This document shows positions 1-13,413 of a stretch of 64,000 bases of DNA, one piece after another. The position numbers were made by a program, and so were the translations under genes. Below the pieces are notes generated by a model. It had not been told where the DNA came from. It saw only the letters and a program-made list of their open reading frames with translations, and searched no databases. Source of the stretch: Cyathus striatus (Eukaryota; Basidiomycota; Agaricomycetes; Agaricales; Nidulariaceae); NCBI GenBank assembly GCA_025738555.1, contig JAOVFP010000001.1, positions 4,774,001 through 4,838,000 on the forward strand, written 5' to 3'. Every line of letters starts with the position of its first letter. The first letter of the stretch is position 1.

Positions 1-34
1 ATAAAGAAAAGAACAAGCTGCTAAGTTTCACTAG

Positions 35-2115
35 CCATACTGTGTCTTCGAATGTCCAGCGAAGTACGTATGCTTTTTGTCAAATATTCGATATACATAT
101 CTAACACGATCATAGTCTCGTCCTTAAGCGCTTCCGCCCATCTAGGTAAGAATTTCATCTGTTCTCACATACATTACACCAGATCTAACTTATCTTTAGA
201 TGGCTACCGGGTATAACTGTGCGTCTTTTCTACTCCAAATGTAACAGCTCCGCTCAATTGTAACAACATTATTCCCAGGTAACCTGGGGAATCATTATGT
301 ACGTGTCCTGCAACCCTGTTTATCTTCAACTCTCTGATTCTGTTGTAATTTCGACATGCAGGACGCTTATGGGACTTGTAAAAAGGTAAGCCACTAATTG
401 GGTAGGCGTGTCTCTTGGTGCCTGACGTCTCTCACGTCTATTAATAGCTACCCTCAACTCGTTGGAGCCCGCACTGCGCTGGGCATCGCTGAAGCTGGCT
501 TGTTTCCCGGTGTTGTCTACTAGTTAGTATTCGGGCCAGTGGTTAGTACAGTCATCTCTGACCTGGTGCTGTTTGATTTTAGCTTGACCTTATGGTACCC
601 CCGTCATGAGCTTCAGTTTCGCATTGGCCTGTTTTTCGGTGCCGCTTCTGTTGCTGGAGCGTTCTCCGGATTGTTGGCATTTGGGATTAGCTTCATGAGC
701 GGCACACGGGGACTTTTAGGATGGTCGTGGATTTTCGTACGTATTCTTGATCTTCGTTTTCATTACGTTCGTGTTGATGACGTTCCGTAGATTCTCGAAG
801 GCATCGCAACTGTCGCTGTTGGAACGCTGGCATTCTTTGGTCCGTAGGATCTGTCAATATGAAAACCTCCATTAAATACTTTCTTGCAGTATTGGTTGAT
901 TTTCCCTCGACCGCAAAGTTTTTGACTCCTGAGGAGCGTGCATACGTTATTTGGAGAAAAAGTAATGCACCTTAGCTGCTTAACATCTTAAATACTCATC
1001 TACATTTCAGAGTATGACAACTCGTCTGTTGGGGAAGAAGAACACTTCGAAATGAGGCATATGTGGGCAGCCCTAACGGACTGGCAAGTGTGGCTACACA
1101 TTCTGATCTACATGTCGATTGTCGGTCCTCGTAGGTGGCCCTTAAGAAATAATACTGATCGCTGCTGATAAGGTTTCTTCAGTTTACGGCATTACACTCT
1201 TCCTTCCGTACGTTCTCTATTGTCTTACTACACTACACAAGGCATGGCTAAATCACCATGACCGATCGTAGAACCATTATAAACTCGTGCGTATTTATCA
1301 TGTCTTCCATCCCATCTATTGCTCACCAAATAATTACATGATGTTTCCAGATTTGGACACCCACCGGCGATCAGTCAGCTACTCACGGTGCCACCTTACG
1401 TCTGTGCAAGTAAGTAGTAGCATATATTACTCCCAAAATCACTGAATTAATGCGCCCATTGTTCAGCCATAATTCTGTACTCCTTTGCGTACTTTTCCGA
1501 TAAGTTGAAGATGCGTTCTCCGTTTGTCCTCGCCGGCCTATGTATGTGCCTCATCGGATTCTCGATTAACATCTCGGACGTTTCTACCGGGGTCAAATAC
1601 TTCGGTACATTCTTCTGCGTTTCAGGAAGCTATGCCGCATTTCCAGGTGTTGTCGCATGGTACGTGGGTAACGTAGCTGTTATCTATCTCCTGCATAAAA
1701 CCATGTTGATTTATCGTCGTATCACTTAAGGCTTGGAAACAATCTCTCAGGGCAGTACAAACGTGGAATTGGAATGGCAGTCCACATCGGGATTGGAAAC
1801 TTCAGTGGGGCGATCGCAAGTAATATCTATAGATCGAGGGACTCGCCACGATTTATCCTTGGCCGTGAGTAATGTCAAATCATTAATGTCAAGACGGTCA
1901 TATCTAATTCCGTCCACCTAGACGCGCTGGAACTGATGTTTGTAGGAATTGGTTTTATCTGCCTCCCGATAGCAGTCATTTCATATACTCGCATCAACCG
2001 CAAACGAGATGCAGCACAAAAGGCTGCATTGGAAAACGGAGACGCGAAGAAATATACAAACCAAGAGCTTCGTGAAATGGGTGACAGGGCCCCTGACTTT
2101 AGGTATACGATATAA
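35..2115 (+). CDS. MFS transporter, allantoate permease (Dal5-like) family, 5' truncated by window
   Basis: Plasma-membrane major facilitator of the anion:cation symporter/allantoate permease family, which takes up small organic acids or vitamins; the substrate cannot be read from sequence. Sixteen exons are visible: 35-63, 116-145, 200-218, 279-298, 362-385, 448-522, 583-736, 791-839, 890-961, 1011-1130, 1183-1207, 1272-1286, 1351-1409, 1467-1659, 1731-1864, 1922-2115. They sum to 404 codons with one open frame. Family signatures are present: RPSRWLPGIT, the ARTALGIAEAGLFPG motif, LWYPRHELQFRIGLFFG, YGITLFLP, ISQLLTVPPYVCA and the late GQYKRGIGMAVHIGIGN loop. The first exons, with the start codon and first helices, lie left of the window. 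Exon 12 is a 15-nt microexon supplying TIIN between YGITLFLP and FGHPP. The C-terminal tail is hydrophilic, as usual for the family. Family is secure; substrate unknown. Confidence 0.9.
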
Positions 2116-3696
2116 GAAATGATTTGCAATGAATAGTTTCGCTTGTTTTTCATGATGTTTTTTGTATAGTAGTAATGATTCACGGATTTAAGGGTGTTGA
2201 GTAGGGACGAGCAAGCTGCGAAAGGGAATTTGGTGTGATTGGTTGGTCAGTGGCGCGACGCGTACCCAGCGCGTATACGCATTAAACGGCAATAGCCTTC
2301 GCCTTCAATAAACCCAAACAATTTTTTTATTTTTTTATTTTTTTATTTTTTGTGGAGCTTATTGGCTACTGCTTAGCAGATCGCTAGGTAGGTCGCCAGC
2401 TTAAGGTGCGATGTTAGTCGCGGAAATTTGTATGAGTGCTCCATTCCAGAGGAAATGCGTTAGGCACGTTCCGGTGTAGAACAGTGGGACTCAAAGAAGT
2501 GCTTACGTCAGGACGGTGTTCAGTAACTCGCTTGGGCGCCCAAGGCGCCCCGGTGTTATCGACGTCGTCCTCGGTGGTAATGCATCAGCTTCTTTATACC
2601 CACTAAAACCCCTGCGCGGGATAGCCAGTTATCCGGGAGTGGAACCCAAACAAATATTAGTAGTACTTACACGTACAGTCTTCCTCGTGCCGATGAGATA
2701 GGCACTCTCATGGTGTAGGTCACCGTGTAACATTGTAGTAAGTTACTAATAAAAAAGTTATCGGCAACTAAATTATATGTTGTAACTTGCAACCCCACTA
2801 TCATCGGATGCGGCTTTCAAAAGTTCTCCGGGGAAGCGCGCGCTGGCAAGTTGGTGAGTTGGACGCACATTGGCAAGCTCAATATCGACACTCCATTAAG
2901 GAAAGAGAATATTGAGTATCCAACATCCCTCGTGGCGCTCACACGACTGAACAAGGAATGGCTACATTTTCTGTATGTAGACACTGTTAAAAATAACTGG
3001 ACCCTCTGAATCAATACAGTCCCTGACTGCGTACCTCGTACACGTAAACCCGTATACTGGAGAAGAAAATGCCTGTGCTCTACTACTCTCCTCGGGGATG
3101 GAGAGATGACGTTGATCAAGTGGCCAATGAATTGAAACGATGATCGTAAGCTGTGATTCAGTCCTGTGGAGCATAAAATGATAATAGAACACGCTCCTAG
3201 TCCTATTCAAACTTCAAAGTGATAAGTATATCTGTTCTCGGAGCCAGCTCGTGTACGACGCATTCCACGAAACTTGAAGTACCCTCTTCCTTGGGTCGAT
3301 CACTGTACAGCACTGATATGGGTCCATGACAACATCGCGTACCTCCACGAAGGATCGTACCATCCCGCGAAACGTCCAGAAAAACAGAGCAATTTCAATG
3401 TGCGCTTGGGATGTAACATACAGAGATAAGATATAGCTACAATACCACCTTGTTCATCACCATCCAGGAAATTTCACCGGGGAAACATAGTAAAAAATAA
3501 TAGAAAGAGATTGAATCTCGCGTGCGAGGGGAAAGGAAGGAATGAAAATTGTTAAGATCCAGGCTTAATACTTCGACTTTGAACCACGATGAAAATTTAC
3601 TTGGATGTGGGTGTCTGCAAGATGAATGTAAAAGTGGAAAAAAATGTCCTGCGAACTCCTTCCGATAACCATAATCGAAACAGGACTACGAGGAGA
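2116..3696. other. Intergenic, no gene recognised
   Basis: Convergent intergenic space between the transporter and the calmodulin gene. It holds the transporter 3' UTR, a short T-rich tandem repeat and several short open frames (for example 2516-2701 and 2817-3119 minus) with no family similarity and no convincing splice or start context. I see no gene here. Confidence 0.5.
2321..2351. repeat. Short tandem repeat, period 8 (ATTTTTTT)
   Basis: About four back-to-back copies of an A followed by seven T, seen directly. A simple microsatellite downstream of the transporter gene. Confidence 0.85.
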
Positions 3697-4689
<993 letters not shown>

Positions 4690-7112
4690 TGGAAAAAGAG
4701 ATGGGGGAGGAAGAGATGATAGTTTGGAGGAGGAAGATGGAAATGGGGGTACTTGTAGAGTGGGGTGGTGGTGATAGGGCAAGACAACAGCGACAAGGGT
4801 TGTCAACAGGAATCACTCCTCCGCCCGCTGCTCATCAGCTCGGCAATCGCCGTATCTAAGCGCGAGTCCCGTGACCTCGCAGCGCCTTTCCTCTCGCCAC
4901 TCGCCAGCTGCTAGCATTCTCCTCCACCCTCGCTCTTCAGTTTCCCCGACTCCGAGTCTTCTATTCCTCTTCTCTATCACCCCTATCGATCAGATACCCC
5001 CTATCCAACAAAATACTGTCATCTTCTGGGTTCTGCGACCGCGCACCGCTTTGTCATTGTCAATGCTGTCGACCAGCCAATATATCAACGCGCTTATCTC
5101 CCTCTATCCATCCCTTCTTGGGCCTATGGGCTATGCATACTACTTCACTTGACTAGTTTTGCGCATAAGCTATTGTGATATTTCCTGCCATCGTGTCACT
5201 GTCAATCTTGAATCAGCATCAACGGCCAGACACCGACAGAAGTCTATTCACCTTAGTCACATACATCCTCCTCTTTGCTTAAACTCCGTGAGCACAACTT
5301 TACACGCGTCAAGACGCACGACCTACAACCGCTAACCACGACTTCAAGGGACGTTGAGCTCCTGAGCTTTTGCCTGAGCTACCTATCTGTACCCCGTCCG
5401 TTCAGCAGGGAGCATAACGCGAGGACAACGAGTTTAACGAGGTTAACTTACCTTTTTCTTTGGCCGAATGAATTCCCGTGGGTTTTTCTATGAATGAATG
5501 AAACTGCACTCCAGTTGGGCTGTGCGCGCTAGCCGAACCAGCTCCCCCGCGCTATACTCAGGGTGCAACGAATTCTACGCAGAACATGAAAAGCGCCGCA
5601 GAGTGGGCAAGCACTGGGGCGTCGAACTGGAAAGTGATAGCACATACAGAAGAAAACGACTTGCTTTTACAAGTTCCGTACTCTCGCCCGCTGCATGTCC
5701 GATTATCTAGCTTCTGCCGCGGTCACAAAATCTCCTAGTCGATCGTGTTCATTGCATAGCATGACTGTCCCTGTGGGGATTCGATAATTTCAATCGACAT
5801 TGTGTGGGGAATTCATGGCCTAGTGCTACAACGCAGGACCCGTGACAGGACCTGTTGACCACAGCCATTTCCCAAGATAAGCGTTAAAACGGATATTATA
5901 AGTCAATAAACCGGTGCCAGCTGCGGATGCCGATGCTCATATACTGTATCTTTCTCTCTTCTTGTTCTATATGAACTCCGAGTGCGTGCTATCCACTCTC
6001 TTTTTTCTCATCCGAGACACGCTGCAGACTAAACGAACAGAAGATGACGCTCCATATAGATTCCTGGGAATATTAGATGGGAGCTGCCTTGGTATCCACT
6101 GCCTAAACTATGATTGCATGGATTATCATTAAGGTTCGCAGCATGTTTTTAATGGAAGCTCTTTCATTGATTCCTTGATGTTGCATTCCAAGCATCGCTA
6201 TGATTAGATGGCTCTGGAATAACTTACTCAGGTATCACTGTCTCGTAACTGACTATAGTTCTTTAAATCAATGAAATCATTTTCATCGAAAATATATTCC
6301 AAACGGTCCGATGACCACTTTGCTCTCCGTATCATCGTAAGACTAAACAATTACAACAGTAGGCATAAACCCGGCCAATACAATTTTCGAAGCATCTTCG
6401 TTTTCATTGCTGACCGTAAATCTATTCCTGAGTAGTGCAAATAACAGAACAAGGGTCATGGAACTCGATCACGTTAGTTCAAACAGAAAACGACAATCGT
6501 ATCCCCCAAATCGTCCGCTGTCAACATCTCTCCGTGAAGGTGGAACGGCTCTTCGTAGAATGATCGTGGGTGGGTTCTAAAGAAAAAAAACTACGACTTG
6601 AACGAACGAACGACGGAGATCGCCGTTGGTTTAATGACATCCATATTGACCATGGTGCAGACGCACTGAAAGCAAAGCAACCAAAACACCATCATGGAAC
6701 GCACAGAACAGAAACGCTTTCCACCCTCCTCGTTGTTTCCTCGTGCACGTTTACCCACAGCATCGCATCGCATTCCACCTTGTTTCTTTCGCACTCTATT
6801 ACCATACGCACTCCTCGGAGCATAGATTGGCTCTCTTCGGCAGTATATAACTAGCCATAGTGTAGTTACCGTGGTTTGTTGTCCCCAAAGTTCCAGAACT
6901 CGCATCCCTACCTACCTATTTGACTCCTACCACTTACTTTAAAAGGTGCTATATATAGCATCCTTTAATCCGCTTCACAAACAAAAGGGCCCCTTTACGT
7001 TAGCACAGCGTCGCGACCTAAAACCTCGCCCGTAACTCCTACTTCTACCCCCTCACTTCTTCCCACCACGTCTTCATCACTGTATACCGACTATTTCTCG
7101 TATTCCCCCCCA
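4690..7112. promoter_or_regulatory. Divergent intergenic region between the two calmodulin genes
   Basis: A 2.4-kb stretch that must hold the promoters of both calmodulin genes. A TATA-like motif (GCTATATATAGC) lies at 6949-6960, about 155 nt before the second calmodulin ATG, followed by a C/T-rich leader. A pyrimidine-rich tract also precedes the first gene. Several open frames of 60-100 codons occur (for example 4871-5152 and 5914-6132) but none has family similarity or spliced continuation, so I do not call a gene. Confidence 0.5.
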
Positions 7113-8028
7113 ATGCCACGAAATCTGGTGAGTCTTAGTCGTTTTCTATGATGTCGAGGGATCGTAGTGCTGATGCAATGACTCCTATACCTTTTAGTCC
7201 GACGGTACGCTCGTTATCTGCATATCTGTAATGTGATCGGTCTATCTAACCCGCTGCTTTGGCACATCTCCAGAACAAATTAATGGTGAGTGCTTCTCAC
7301 AATTTATGGTGTATCAACATAATAGCTAACGAAACGACGGTCTATAGCCTACAGAGAATCGTTCTCACTCTTCGACCGAAGTAAGCTTCCTTCCTTCCGT
7401 CTGCACCTCACGTGTTAATTGACGCCTGCAACGCAGATGGCGACGGAAAGATAACAGCTCAAGAGTTGGGAACCGTAATGCGCTCATTAGGGCAGAACCC
7501 CACCGACGATGAGCTGTTCGAGATGGTGAGCGAAGTTGACGCCAACGGAAACGGCATGGTCGACTTTGAGGAGTTCCTCGACATGATGGGAAACAAAATT
7601 GCCGACAGTGATGAGGATGAACTTGAGGAAGAGCTGCGGCAGGCGTTTAACGTCTTTGACCGCGATCAGAGCGGTTCTATCTCAACGGAGGAGCTCAAGA
7701 ATGTCATGTCAAGTTTGGGTCAGTTCCGTTCTCTAGCTCCGGGTCAGTCGCAGCAGTAATTGACAGGTGTTCTTGTGACAGGGGAGAAACTATCAGACAA
7801 AGAGGTTGATGCGATGATCAGAGAGGCTGATACGGACGGAGATGGCGAAATTAGCTTCCAAGGTATGGATTGCGTACTTCCTCTCTTACATGAGTTGACT
7901 GCTGACCACGATGGCATTCTCTTATTATCTTACAGAATTCCGCAAGGTAGCCTGCTCCTTGTTCTGAGGTCAAACCCTAAATACTGAAATGCCCGACTGG
8001 ATAGATGATGCTGTCGAAAGACGCATAG
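7113..8028 (+). CDS. Calmodulin-like protein, divergent paralogue
   Basis: Second calmodulin-family calcium sensor, predicted 154 residues. Exons: 7113-7127, 7198-7204, 7274-7285, 7348-7380, 7437-7718, 7782-7862, 7936-7946, 8005-8028. Six of the eight lengths (15, 7, 12, 33, 81, 11) equal the corresponding exons of the canonical gene at 3697-4689. The other two differ: exon 5 is nine bases longer and the last exon six bases longer. The protein starts MPRNLSDEQINAYRESF and ends FRKMMLSKDA. EF-hand loops 1, 2 and 4 look canonical ([36 protein letters not shown]). Loop 3 is [12 protein letters not shown], with Gln at loop position 4, which still permits calcium binding. The exon 5 insertion adds three acidic residues in the central linker. 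It is clearly a duplicate of calmodulin, probably specialised in partner choice; the role is unknown. Confidence 0.93.
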
Positions 8029-8668
8029 ATGTCGTTTTCTTGCTATTGTTCTTTCATCTTTCCTTCCTGTGCCTCTTCAACCCTTCAACCTTTCGTTCTT
8101 TCTCGCATTTTCTTCATTTTCCTCGGTTTTATGGCGCTATCCCGCAATTGCTTTCCGTTAACACTTTACACGTCCTCAACAACGTTCGCTACTAACCGCA
8201 TCCATGCTCGTGCCGATTTCAGGACTTAGCTACCAATTTATATGTGTATTTATAGGATACTCGCGTACTTTCGAGAAATCAAAGTCAACTAGATGACATT
8301 GCACTTACAATACTATACTTGTAGTAGTACATACTACTGCTAATTGAGTTCGGCACTTTAGAGTTACTGTACCTTGTGCGAGTGGACCCTTTGGGATGCA
8401 TGTATGTACAACTTTGACATGGGATAAGATTAGAATGGAATGGACATTGGAGAGGATGACTCAATGACGTCACGCGTCACGAGCATGAATAATGAGAGGC
8501 GCGCCGCAGCGCCGCAGTCTCAGACAGGCCGAGTCAGTCGTCATCGCCCCAATCATATCCACAGCATCAATAACTAGTGGTATATAAGTAATCTAATCCA
8601 TCTACTACTTACTTATCACCCTCAAATCTCCTCACCTCTATATAATAAATCCTATCCACGTTTACTAC
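8029..8668. promoter_or_regulatory. Intergenic with TATA box for the following small gene
   Basis: Holds the 3' UTR of the calmodulin paralogue and the promoter of the next gene. A clear TATATAAG lies at 8581-8588, about 80 nt before the ATG at 8669, followed by a C/T-rich leader. Nothing else is recognised. Confidence 0.5.
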
Positions 8669-9106
8669 ATGCCTTCCAACATCATGGGTTCCGTCAAGTC
8701 CAAGCTCTCCAGCTCAAAGGGAAGCGAGTCTCAAACCTCCAATCCCGGTTCCAATGAGCCAACTTATTCCATCCAACCTCATCCTGCCGTACGTCGTACT
8801 TCTTCCCCAGTTTCAATATGATCGAAACAAGGAGTGGCTGACTCCTCCCTTTCCACTCTACAGAAGACGAATGACCCTGCCGATCTCCAGCCCAGTGGTG
8901 GTCTGAGAAACCAAGGTGGCATGGAGGCTTTCCATGCAAGGGACCCATATGTTCCCAGCAAAGAAATCAGGGACAACCTCCCTGAGCCTTTGGTATGTCT
9001 TTCATGTCCGTCTTTCCATATGTCTATGGCTGACAATGTGTTTGTTCCGCAGAGTCGTGAGGAGCTGCAAGCGCGCACCGCGGCCCTGAACAATGATCAG
9101 CAATGA
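8669..9106 (+). CDS. Small hydrophilic protein of unknown function (100 aa)
   Basis: Three exons, 8669-8788, 8864-8992 and 9053-9106, all joined in phase 0, encode 100 residues starting MPSNIMGSVKSKLSSSKGS and ending ARTAALNNDQQ. The protein is rich in Ser, Asn, Gln and Pro, lacks a signal peptide or membrane segment and is probably largely disordered. The ATG is supported by a TATA box about 80 nt upstream. The second intron (60 nt) is a multiple of three without a stop, so retaining it would insert 20 residues rather than truncate the protein. I do not recognise the family. The gene resembles the small gene at 13414-13949 in size, three-exon plan and composition, but I see no convincing sequence similarity. 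Confidence 0.7.
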
Positions 9107-9510
9107 TTTTAACGACTTGCTCATATTTTTGGGACAATACTTCTTCATATGTTAATGTAATACCGTACTGTATAATATGAATCATTTCTGGACTGGGCAA
9201 ATTTGAAATGTTGTGATGTGAACTCCTATGGTAACAACGGTTCCGGAAGTGAACCCTTCGGAGTTCGTTGCGCATTCGAATTTTCCACTGGCGGAATTCC
9301 CGCCGTACTACATTCCAAAAAGAATCCAGCATGGAAATGTATAACTTGCGTATTATACACAACAGAATATTATTAAAAAAGTCCTTGGCCCAGTTGGCGA
9401 TGATTAAAGCTCGCAACTGTTCAGCTTCGTGCAAGAGATAAATGTCACTTGTAAACTTATGCATCTTGTTATGCACACCACGCATGCGTGGAAGTAAGTC
9501 CGTACCTTCC
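9107..9510. other. Short convergent intergenic region
   Basis: Overlapping 3' flanks of the small gene on the plus strand and the GH92 gene on the minus strand. No further feature seen. Confidence 0.5.
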
Positions 9511-12500
9511 TTACACGGATGCAGAAGCAGCAGAAAAGCCGCCGCTTTCCAACGAATCTGGTCTCGCTCCCTCGCCTTCACCACACCCCTTCGCAACAGC
9601 CGGATCCGAGCCAACTTCAATAACAATCTCGCCACCCCCCACTAAATCCTTCCAGTCAATCCAGCATATGCTACCTCTCACTTCTCCATTTACAGTAACA
9701 CTTTGCACGTACAGTCGGCTTCCTGCAGGAGGAATCTGAACGAGAGTGCTACTGTCAAAGTTGCGCGTAGTAACTGTGGTGGACGTGTCGAATAACGCAT
9801 TGTGGATGGTGTATGAAGAAACAAATGGGCTGCCGATAAGCAGTTGAGTTGAGCTCGGAACGGGGTAGAGACCGAGAAGGTGGAATGTTAGAAGAGCTGC
9901 CATCGCACCCGAGTCGTCATTTCCGGGGATCCTAGGAGAAGTAAGTATTGGGGGGTCAACGCAGACAATGCAGGCGACTGTACCCTCCGATCCCTGTGTT
10001 GAAATTCTTGTACACGATGTTACGGACCCGCTGAGCACTTAGATCGGGTCGGTTTGCATAGTGGTATAACCACGGAATCTCAAATGAAGGTTCGTTTCCA
10101 GCTTGGAAGTACCCCTTTGAGAAATAATGATCACTGCAGAGAATCAGTGCTTTAACAATCTGAGACACGGAGACACTCACATTCTCGAAACGAATGTCTC
10201 ATCGCCGCCCATGAGGCTGATAAGTGTTGACATCGAATGAGGAGCGAAGAAACTCATTTCCCAAGATGAAGCTGTCAGCGGTTGGACCTTAGCTTAGATT
10301 CAAAAAAATATCACTGATACTCACATTCATAGAAACCAACGTTATTATCAGTCCCCCTCGCACACGAATGAGGCGTCGGATCGACAGGGGAACATGCGTC
10401 AGGCGGGCTGAACGCAAATGTGCCGTTCTAAACATGCCTCGTCAGCAATATCTCTGTAGAAGGATGCTGCACCCACTTACCGCATATCTCCTTTGTGCAA
10501 AGCCAGTGAATCCATCAGAAGTAACGTTCGGATCCCACATGTTGACAAAATTCATCGATCTATTTGCGTACTTTGTAACGTTGGCAGAGGATTTGCCCAG
10601 TGCAATGCCAGCTTGTCGCACGGCGAAGTCTCCGAGCGCATACTACATTTAGTTGTCAGCTTTTGGACAAAATGAAGACTTAAAGGTTGACCTCGTATGC
10701 GCGAGACGCCTCGCGAGTAGGTAGTCCAGTCGAGCCAGATGGGTCAGTCCAATCGGTAGGAATATATCCAAACGTCTTCCAAGCAGTATTCTGCCGTCCA
10801 ACACGATACCAATCCGGTGGCTATCAACTACTTGTCAGAAAATCACTTATATCGCAATACAATCATACTCACAGTGTTCTCTGCAGTATCAACCAACGCT
10901 TGGTATAAGTCATCAGTCGGAACACCCAACTCCGATGCATGCGATCCATATTTGATGGCGAAGTCTCCGAGAATTGGCATCCCGTCAGAGCCACCTTGAA
11001 CATAGCCGCTTCAAAGAGTGATGAGAGGTAGTGACCTGGCCTTTCGACACGCAAACTTACGCTTTCGTATTCGCTCGGCATTCAGGAATATAGCCTAACA
11101 ATATGTCAAAAAGATGCAACGAAATGAAATAGTATGCTACCAGTGTTTCGCCATCCATCGACATAAGCGTTAACGATCTCTGACCACTCAAATGGTGATG
11201 TAATAGATAATAGGGGATGTACAGTTCGGAATGTATCCCATGAACTGGAATGTCGTTTAGGATCAGGACATCGACTAAAAGTGAGCGACATACCAAAACA
11301 GTGCGTCATAGAATGGGTAAGGCGAATTCCAGTACGGATTCTCTCCTGTAAGATTGGCCGGAACCAGTGATGCGCGATACAGCTACTTACGCTCATACGT
11401 CAAACGAGCGCAGCATGAAAAACTACTGTACTTACTGAAGAATACAACAGCTCAACCACAGTTTTGTCTTCAACGGTAGTATCCACATCTACCCTATTTA
11501 ACACATCCGCCCACTTGGATCTTGAAGCCTCTTGAACACCATCCCAGTTCCAGTCTGGGATCTCCTCGTTGGCGTTGACGCATGCTTGTTCCGAGCTGAT
11601 AAAGGAAACTCCAAAGCGTGCAGTTATCGAACTAGCATTGAATGATAAAAGAGCACCTGCTTGAATGGCATTGGTATTCGATGTGAATGGGAAATTCAAC
11701 GAAGTGCCAAACGGAGAGATAGTGACATTATTTGCCGCGGACGAAGATTGTGATTTGTATGTTCCAAATTCAATAAGTGAGTTGGAAACAGAAGGTCGCG
11801 TGAAGTCATAACATGCAAAAACGGTATAGTTGTCCGTTCCATAACTCTGTAGAAACGTTCCCCCTAGTCTAACTTGTCCAGTAGGCTCAATGGAAAGCGA
11901 TCCGCCATGAAATGATCGCTGTAAGTCATTCGATAAATCGACAACAACATGGTTGCTAGACGAATTCGACGGGTATGTAAATCGGATAAGACCTGCCCTT
12001 CGAGTTGAAGTCGCTTCGAGTTTGATATTATTCACAAAAGTAGTAGTGAAGTAGCCAGGAGTAGCAGCTAAATAAATAATGAGAATTTAGATTATACAAG
12101 TACTTCAGAAACAATGAAGCTGACCGTCTGTGCCTGCAGCGCGTAGCGCTTGACGAGACAATAACCCAACAGGGCACGAAGTAAACGAACAACCAGTTAG
12201 TGGGAACAAGGGAAATATCCCGTATCCTCCATTCGTGTTACCTCCAGTTCCTTCATCGTGCATCAACGAAATACCGGTAATTGATGAATTATCCGATATG
12301 TATCCAGCCTGGCGAGGAGCCGTACTAACGTCAATTCCGACTTTCGCCATTGCATGTGGAACAGCAGCGCCTATGTAGTATAAACATCAATGAGGTGAAT
12401 GCAGGGCAGGACATATACGTATGTATATTCACCAGGAAACACATTTCCTCCGCTACCACCATTGGCCCCAGATGCTGTTCCTATGAACAAGTTAACAAGA

Positions 12501-12568
12501 GATGTCAAATCAACAGCAAAGGCTGCATCCGCCAGTAGAAGGACTCGCAGACTAGAATGTGGCCTCAT
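9511..12568 (-). CDS. Glycoside hydrolase family 92 (alpha-mannosidase), secreted
   Basis: GH92 exo-alpha-mannosidase, a calcium-dependent enzyme that trims alpha-mannosides from glycans. Thirteen exons in coding order: 12433-12568, 12125-12370, 11436-12067, 11294-11382, 11141-11244, 11061-11094, 10873-11008, 10692-10820, 10481-10642, 10325-10427, 10181-10271, 9984-10133, 9511-9931. They sum to 811 codons, so 810 residues. A hydrophobic N-terminus (SLRVLLLADAAFA) looks like a signal peptide. Family motifs appear in order: LVNLFIGTASGANGG, the HDEGTGG block, WDTFRTVHPLL, YVDGWRNTGYIPECR, GGSDGMPILGDFA, SSWEMSFFAPH, GNEPSFEIPW and PGNDDSGAM. The Glu of the GNEPSFEIPW segment and the Asp pair of GNDDSG correspond to the catalytic acid and base region of the family. 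There are several NxS/T sites. The secreted mannosidase role is inferred from the family. Confidence 0.94.
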
Positions 12569-13413
12569 AACGAGAAGTTAATGGGATGTATGTGCTGCAC
12601 TTCTGTAGTATAAATACAGCCCTGGCGCGAAGTCTTCAATAAATGATGCCTCCGTTGAAACAAGTGTCAGCAGGGATATTCATAGAATTCTGGACCATGA
12701 GCTCCTTCAATGCCGAAGGCTTTAGCTTGCGCAAACGTGCGTAATGAAGAACTTTTGCATGTGGTTAAAGAGAAGAACATGGTGAACTTGAGAAATACAT
12801 AAGTCAAGTTCTATAAGTATTGTTTAAAGTTTTACATAGCAGTGTCCAGACCAACATCATTCGTAAAACTCGGCATGTGATGTAGAAGTTGATCATGAGA
12901 CAGTCTATTCGCGTGGTATGGAGAAGGTGGAGTCCATATGCCCTAAAGACGTGAGAGCCTTGCAATTGCAGTGTAAGAGTAACTATCAACTGAGTTACCG
13001 GGTATGACGGAGTTCACGTTTGTACTTGATTGACAATATCGCTCCATGTAAATAAGTGCATAATAAATGACATAGGTTCGTATCAACCTTTCTGATCTTA
13101 TTCTGGTCACAGCAATTCTTAGTTTTACGCATTTACATCGTTTGTAGCTGATAACCGGCAGTGGCTTTGAGTGTGCGATGCTCAAGTCTCAATATTTCTT
13201 CCATGCCACTTGAAGATAAAAAAAAGACGACCACAAAATAATCAGTGACCAGTGAAAGACCAGTGTCACCTTGGTGTAGCCATTATTAGTAACTGCTGTA
13301 TAGCTCATTACAAAGTGAAATTAAGATCGTATACAAAAGCAACAAGGCTGACAAGGCTCTCCTAGAATAAATTGATTAAACAATAGCACTCCACAACTTC
13401 AGCTTCATCACAC
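12569..13413. other. Divergent intergenic region
   Basis: Upstream regions of the GH92 gene (minus) and the small gene at 13414 (plus). Open frames here (12804-12989 and 12943-13185, minus) have no recognisable content. No TATA box is clear. Confidence 0.4.

Noticed and set aside
4871..5710. Several open frames upstream of the calmodulin gene
   Set aside because: They are C/T-rich leader or promoter sequence with low-complexity Ser/Pro translations and no splice continuity.
8993..9052. Read-through of the last intron of the 100-residue gene as coding sequence
   Set aside because: The stretch has a consensus GTATGT donor and CAG acceptor, so splicing is more likely. In-frame retention remains possible and is noted in the gene entry.
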